Source: JBDLRH01 sp039800165 (lineage in GTDB: Bacteria; Pseudomonadota; Gammaproteobacteria; Burkholderiales; Burkholderiaceae_C). Taken from it: DNA of 8,550 bases. The stretch is from NCBI GenBank assembly GCA_039800165.1, contig JBDLRH010000166.1, positions 1 through 8,550 of the forward strand. The letters are read 5' to 3'. This document shows, one piece after another, positions 6,301 to 8,550 of this stretch (the stretch's first letter is position 1; each line of letters opens with the position of its first letter). The position numbers and the translations under genes are program-made. The notes under the pieces are model-generated. The model saw only the letters and a list, made by a program, of their open reading frames with translations, was not told the DNA's origin and searched no databases.

Positions 6301-7014
6301 TTATTCAAAACGCGTGGCCTTGGGGCCGCGCAGCACAATGTCGAACACATAGCCCAGCGCATACTCGGGCTGGGTCACGTCCAGGCTGAATTGGGAGACC
6401 AAGCTGCCGCGCAGATGCTCGGGCATGCTCATGTACATCGGATCGAGTTCGAGCAGTGGATCGCCCGGGAAGTACATCTGCGTGACCAAGCGACTGGCAA
6501 AGTAGTCGCCAAACAGCGAGAAGTGGATGTGATTGGGGCGCCAGGCATTGTGGTGATTGCCCCAGGGGTAGGCGCCCGGCTTGATGGTCTTGAAGGTGTA
6601 GCGACCCTGCTCGTCGGTCATGCAGCGGCCCGCACCGAGAAAGTTGGGGTCGAGCGGTGCATCGTGCTGATCGACCTTGTGCACATAGCGCCCGGTGGCA
6701 TTGGCCTGCCAGACCTCGACCAGGGTGTTGCGAACCGGCCGGCCGTCCTCGTCGAGCACACGGCCGGTGACGATGATGCGCTCGCCCAGCGGCTCGCCGT
6801 TGACCCGGGCGTTCATGGTCAGGTCGTTGTCGTACGGGTCCATTTGCGCAAACGCATAGACCGGCGCATTGCGGTTGGCCAGCGTGTGCTTCATCGGAAC
6901 AAGCGCCTGCTTGGGCCCACGCAGCTGCGTGGACTTGTACATCGGGAACACATAGCTCGGCTGCGTGCTCCAGTCACGCGGCGCCAGCACGGCGGGTGCG
7001 GTGTCTGCTTTCAT
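6301..7014 (-). CDS. pcaH: Protocatechuate 3,4-dioxygenase, beta subunit (iron-binding)
   Basis: From the ATG at 7014 the product has 237 residues, close to the ~239 of Pseudomonas PcaH. It carries all four Fe(III) ligands: Tyr110 (ATGRYVHK), Tyr149 (KPGAYPWGN), and His162 and His164 (RPNHIHF). Arg159 before the histidines is the conserved active-site arginine. PRDWSTQP...YKSTQLRGPKQAL at the N-terminus and GERIIVTGRVLDEDGRPV, TLVEVWQANATGRY, LDPNFLGAGRC are family signatures. The C-terminus ends DIVLRGPKATRFE as expected. A GTG at 7065 would add 17 residues and also has a G-rich stretch upstream. I prefer 7014 because AAAGG lies five bases before it and the distance to the RDW motif then equals that in Pseudomonas. 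The gene precedes pcaG and is divergent from pcaQ, so regulation by PcaQ with protocatechuate or a pathway product is likely. Confidence 0.95.
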   Translation of the reverse strand: MKADTAPAVLAPRDWSTQPSYVFPMYKSTQLRGPKQALVPMKHTLANRNAPVYAFAQMDPYDNDLTMNARVNGEPLGERIIVTGRVLDEDGRPVRNTLVEVWQANATGRYVHKVDQHDAPLDPNFLGAGRCMTDEQGRYTFKTIKPGAYPWGNHHNAWRPNHIHFSLFGDYFASRLVTQMYFPGDPLLELDPMYMSMPEHLRGSLVSQFSLDVTQPEYALGYVFDIVLRGPKATRFE

Positions 7015-7066
7015 GTAAGCCTTTGATGGGGTGATGGGATCGGCTTGAGCCGTTGCGGGCGCCACT

Positions 7067-7130
7067 TTAACCCCCTATCTAGGTTATGTATATTGAATTT
7101 TTATCGGTATATCGATAACCCAGAGTTAAC
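7067..7130. promoter_or_regulatory. Divergent pcaH-pcaQ control region with inverted repeats (candidate PcaQ operator)
   Basis: This strikingly AT-rich stretch separates divergent pcaH and pcaQ. It contains (a) TTAACC (7067-7072) facing GGTTAT (7082-7087); (b) TTATCG (7101-7106) and CGATAA (7113-7118), perfect arms around a 6-base spacer; (c) TAACCCAGAGTTA (7116-7128), a T-N11-A inverted repeat of the kind LysR regulators bind. ATAACC followed three bases later by AGTTAA is close to the Sinorhizobium PcaQ site, which I recall as ATAACC-N4-GGTTAA. On the minus strand TATACA (7087-7092) is a possible -10 for pcaH with no good -35, as is common for LysR-activated promoters. Confidence 0.6.
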
Positions 7131-7142
7131 TAAAATTCAGCC

Positions 7143-8090
7143 ATGATCGACGAGCGGATCAAATTTCGCCACTTGCAGTGTGTGCTCGCCGTGGCGCGCC
7201 TGGGCAGCTTGCAACGGGCATCCGAGGCACTGGCCATCAGCCAGCCGGCCGTCTCGAAGACGCTCAAAGAGCTCGAGTCCCTACTCGGCGTGCGCCTGCT
7301 CGAGCGCGGCCGCAAAGGGGCAGAACTGACTGCCGCAGGCGCGGCCTTCGCCCGCCATGCCCAAGCCAGCGTCGGCGCACTGCGCCAGGCGGTGGCCAGC
7401 GTGGCACCCGGTCCGGGGCGCAGCGGCCCGGTGCGTCTGGGCGCGCTGCCCACGGTGGCGCCGGCGCTCATCGCACAGCTGCTGCGCCAGCTCGAGCGGC
7501 AGACCGAGGGCAGCGCCCCCACCCACTTGCGCGTGCATGGCGGCACCAACCCCGAATTGCTCAGCCAGTTGCGCCAGGGCGAACTCGACTTGGTGGTGGG
7601 CCGCTTTGCCGAGCCGAGCCTGATGCTGGGGCTGAGCTTCGAGCATCTCTACACCGATCCGCTGGTGCTGGCGGTGCGGCCCGGTCATCGCCTGCTCGGG
7701 CGCGGTCCAGCCGAGATCATGGCGCGGCTGCTGGAGCACTGCCTGATCCTGCCCCTGCCCGAGACCGCCATCCGCCATGCGGCCGACAACTTTTTAAGTC
7801 AGCGGGGCCTGAGCCGGCCCGCCCGTCTGCTCGAGACGCTGTCGGTCTCACTGGCGCGCCAGCACACCCTGGCCAGCGAGGCGGTCTGGTTCACACCCCT
7901 GGGCACCGTGCAAACCGAGCTGCAAACAGGCCAGCTTGGCAGGCTGAGCGTCGACACCAAAGGCACCGAAGAAATGGTGGGCCTGATCCTGCGCGCCGAT
8001 CAGCGGCCCGGCCCCGCTCAGCAGCAGGTGATCGACGCCCTGCACGAGCTGGGCAGCCCGCAACCTCAACCCGCACGCCGCAAGCGCTGA
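7143..8090 (+). CDS. pcaQ: LysR-type transcriptional regulator of protocatechuate catabolism (PcaQ)
   Basis: The 315-residue protein has a LysR N-terminal winged helix-turn-helix at residues about 6-65 (FRHLQCVLAVARLGSLQRA, then SEALAISQPAVSKTLKELE as the recognition region, then LLGVRLLERGRKG). The effector-binding domain spans about 93-300, starting at VRLGALPTVAPALIAQLL and including LVVGRFAEPSLMLGL. The opening MIDERIKFRHLQ and the DNA-binding region match PcaQ proteins closely, and its divergent position beside pcaHG supports the name. In studied alpha- and betaproteobacteria PcaQ activates the pca genes with beta-carboxy-muconate-type effectors. No Shine-Dalgarno precedes the ATG, but TAAAAT at 7131-7136 ends six bases before it, so the message may be leaderless. 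The C-terminus is a short Pro/Arg-rich tail (QPQPARRKR). Confidence 0.9.
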   Translation: MIDERIKFRHLQCVLAVARLGSLQRASEALAISQPAVSKTLKELESLLGVRLLERGRKGAELTAAGAAFARHAQASVGALRQAVASVAPGPGRSGPVRLGALPTVAPALIAQLLRQLERQTEGSAPTHLRVHGGTNPELLSQLRQGELDLVVGRFAEPSLMLGLSFEHLYTDPLVLAVRPGHRLLGRGPAEIMARLLEHCLILPLPETAIRHAADNFLSQRGLSRPARLLETLSVSLARQHTLASEAVWFTPLGTVQTELQTGQLGRLSVDTKGTEEMVGLILRADQRPGPAQQQVIDALHELGSPQPQPARRKR

Positions 8091-8142
8091 GCCTGCCCCA
8101 AGAATCGCCGCGCAAGCATCGGGCGCCGCATGACCGCGAGCG

Positions 8143-8550
8143 TCAGATCGCCGGCACCGCAAAGCGCTCGCGCAGATCGGCCAGCCCGAACTCGCCGAGC
8201 AAGGTCTGCAAGCGCTCGGCGGCCGCACGGGCCTTGCCCGGCTGAGGCTGGGCGGGTCGGCTGGCCAAAATCAACTCGTTTTTCAGCGAGTGTTCCCAGC
8301 CCACCAGTTCCGTGACGGTTACGTCGTAACCGTGGGCCTGCAGCCGCAGGCAACGCAGCACATTGGTGATCTGGCTGCCAAACTCGCGCGTGTGCAAAGG
8401 GTGGCGCCACAGCTCAGCCAGAGGCGTTCGGCCGATGGCCAGCGCCTTGGACTGGCGCAGCACGCCAGCCACCTCGGCCTGGCAGCATGGCACCAGCACC
8501 ATGTGGCGCGCCTGATGGGCCAAACCAAAAGCCAGCGCATCATCGGTGGC
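8143..8550 (-). CDS. SAM-dependent methyltransferase, C-terminal fragment
   Basis: This gene enters from the right edge on the minus strand. The frame is open from base 8550 to TGA at 8143-8145, giving 135 residues. The visible part begins ATDDALAFGLAHQARHMVLV, followed by PCCQAEVA. The TDDAL and PCC segments are typical of class I SAM methyltransferases of the Methyltransf_32 type. LAELWRHPLHTREFGSQ and then VTVTELVGWEHSLKNELILA are also characteristic of that family, as I recall it. The SAM-binding glycine motif lies off the window, and no start codon is assigned. The substrate is not known to me. It converges with pcaQ, with 52 bases between the stops, and has no evident functional link to the pca genes. 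Confidence 0.72.
   Translation of the reverse strand, partial: ATDDALAFGLAHQARHMVLVPCCQAEVAGVLRQSKALAIGRTPLAELWRHPLHTREFGSQITNVLRCLRLQAHGYDVTVTELVGWEHSLKNELILASRPAQPQPGKARAAAERLQTLLGEFGLADLRERFAVPAI

Noticed and set aside
7178..8245. 355-codon open frame overlapping pcaQ on the same strand
   Set aside because: It is the +1-type shadow of pcaQ with an Arg/Ala/Pro-rich, low-information translation; the pcaQ frame carries the LysR domains.
1..8550. CRISPR array, tRNA, rRNA, insertion sequence, toxin-antitoxin or phage-defence genes
   Set aside because: No regularly spaced repeats, RNA gene landmarks, transposase motifs or defence-type domains were seen on either strand.

Overview
The window is about 8.5 kb of GC-rich DNA, densely coding on both strands. 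It looks like a chromosomal aromatic-catabolism region of a betaproteobacterium, probably Burkholderiales/Comamonadaceae-like. That placement is inferred from GC-rich codon use, a PcaQ-PcaHG arrangement, and the character of the partial methyltransferase at the right edge. No database search was possible.

Layout. (1) Positions 1-3928, plus strand: a tight operon that enters from the left. It holds the end of a Rieske ring-hydroxylating dioxygenase large subunit, its small subunit, an Old Yellow Enzyme-type NADH:flavin oxidoreductase of an unusual subfamily, and an aromatic acid (benzoate/2-aminobenzoate-type) CoA ligase. (2) Positions 3929-4205: a non-coding gap with a head-to-head pair of short inverted repeat units (hairpin) followed by an AT-rich putative promoter. 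(3) Positions 4206-5675, plus: a soluble pyridine nucleotide transhydrogenase (SthA-like). (4) Positions 5690-7014, minus: pcaH and pcaG, the two subunits of protocatechuate 3,4-dioxygenase, converging on sthA. (5) Positions 7015-7142: an AT-rich divergent control region with several inverted repeats. (6) Positions 7143-8090, plus: pcaQ, the LysR-type regulator expected to control pcaHG. (7) Positions 8143-8550, minus: the C-terminal part of a SAM-dependent methyltransferase running off the right edge.

Working together. PcaQ and PcaHG form a recognisable ortho-cleavage module: protocatechuate is opened to 3-carboxy-cis,cis-muconate, and the LysR protein reads the divergent promoter region. 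The left operon combines an oxygenase that hydroxylates an aromatic ring, an acyl-CoA ligase that activates an aromatic acid, and an OYE-type flavoenzyme that could reduce an unsaturated intermediate. Its substrate cannot be read from the sequence. It may feed protocatechuate or may be a separate CoA-dependent route. The transhydrogenase between the two modules could balance the NADH and NADPH made and used by them, though it has its own apparent promoter. The most interesting open question is the chemistry of the Rieske dioxygenase + OYE + CoA-ligase operon. No CRISPR array, tRNA, rRNA, insertion sequence or phage gene was seen.
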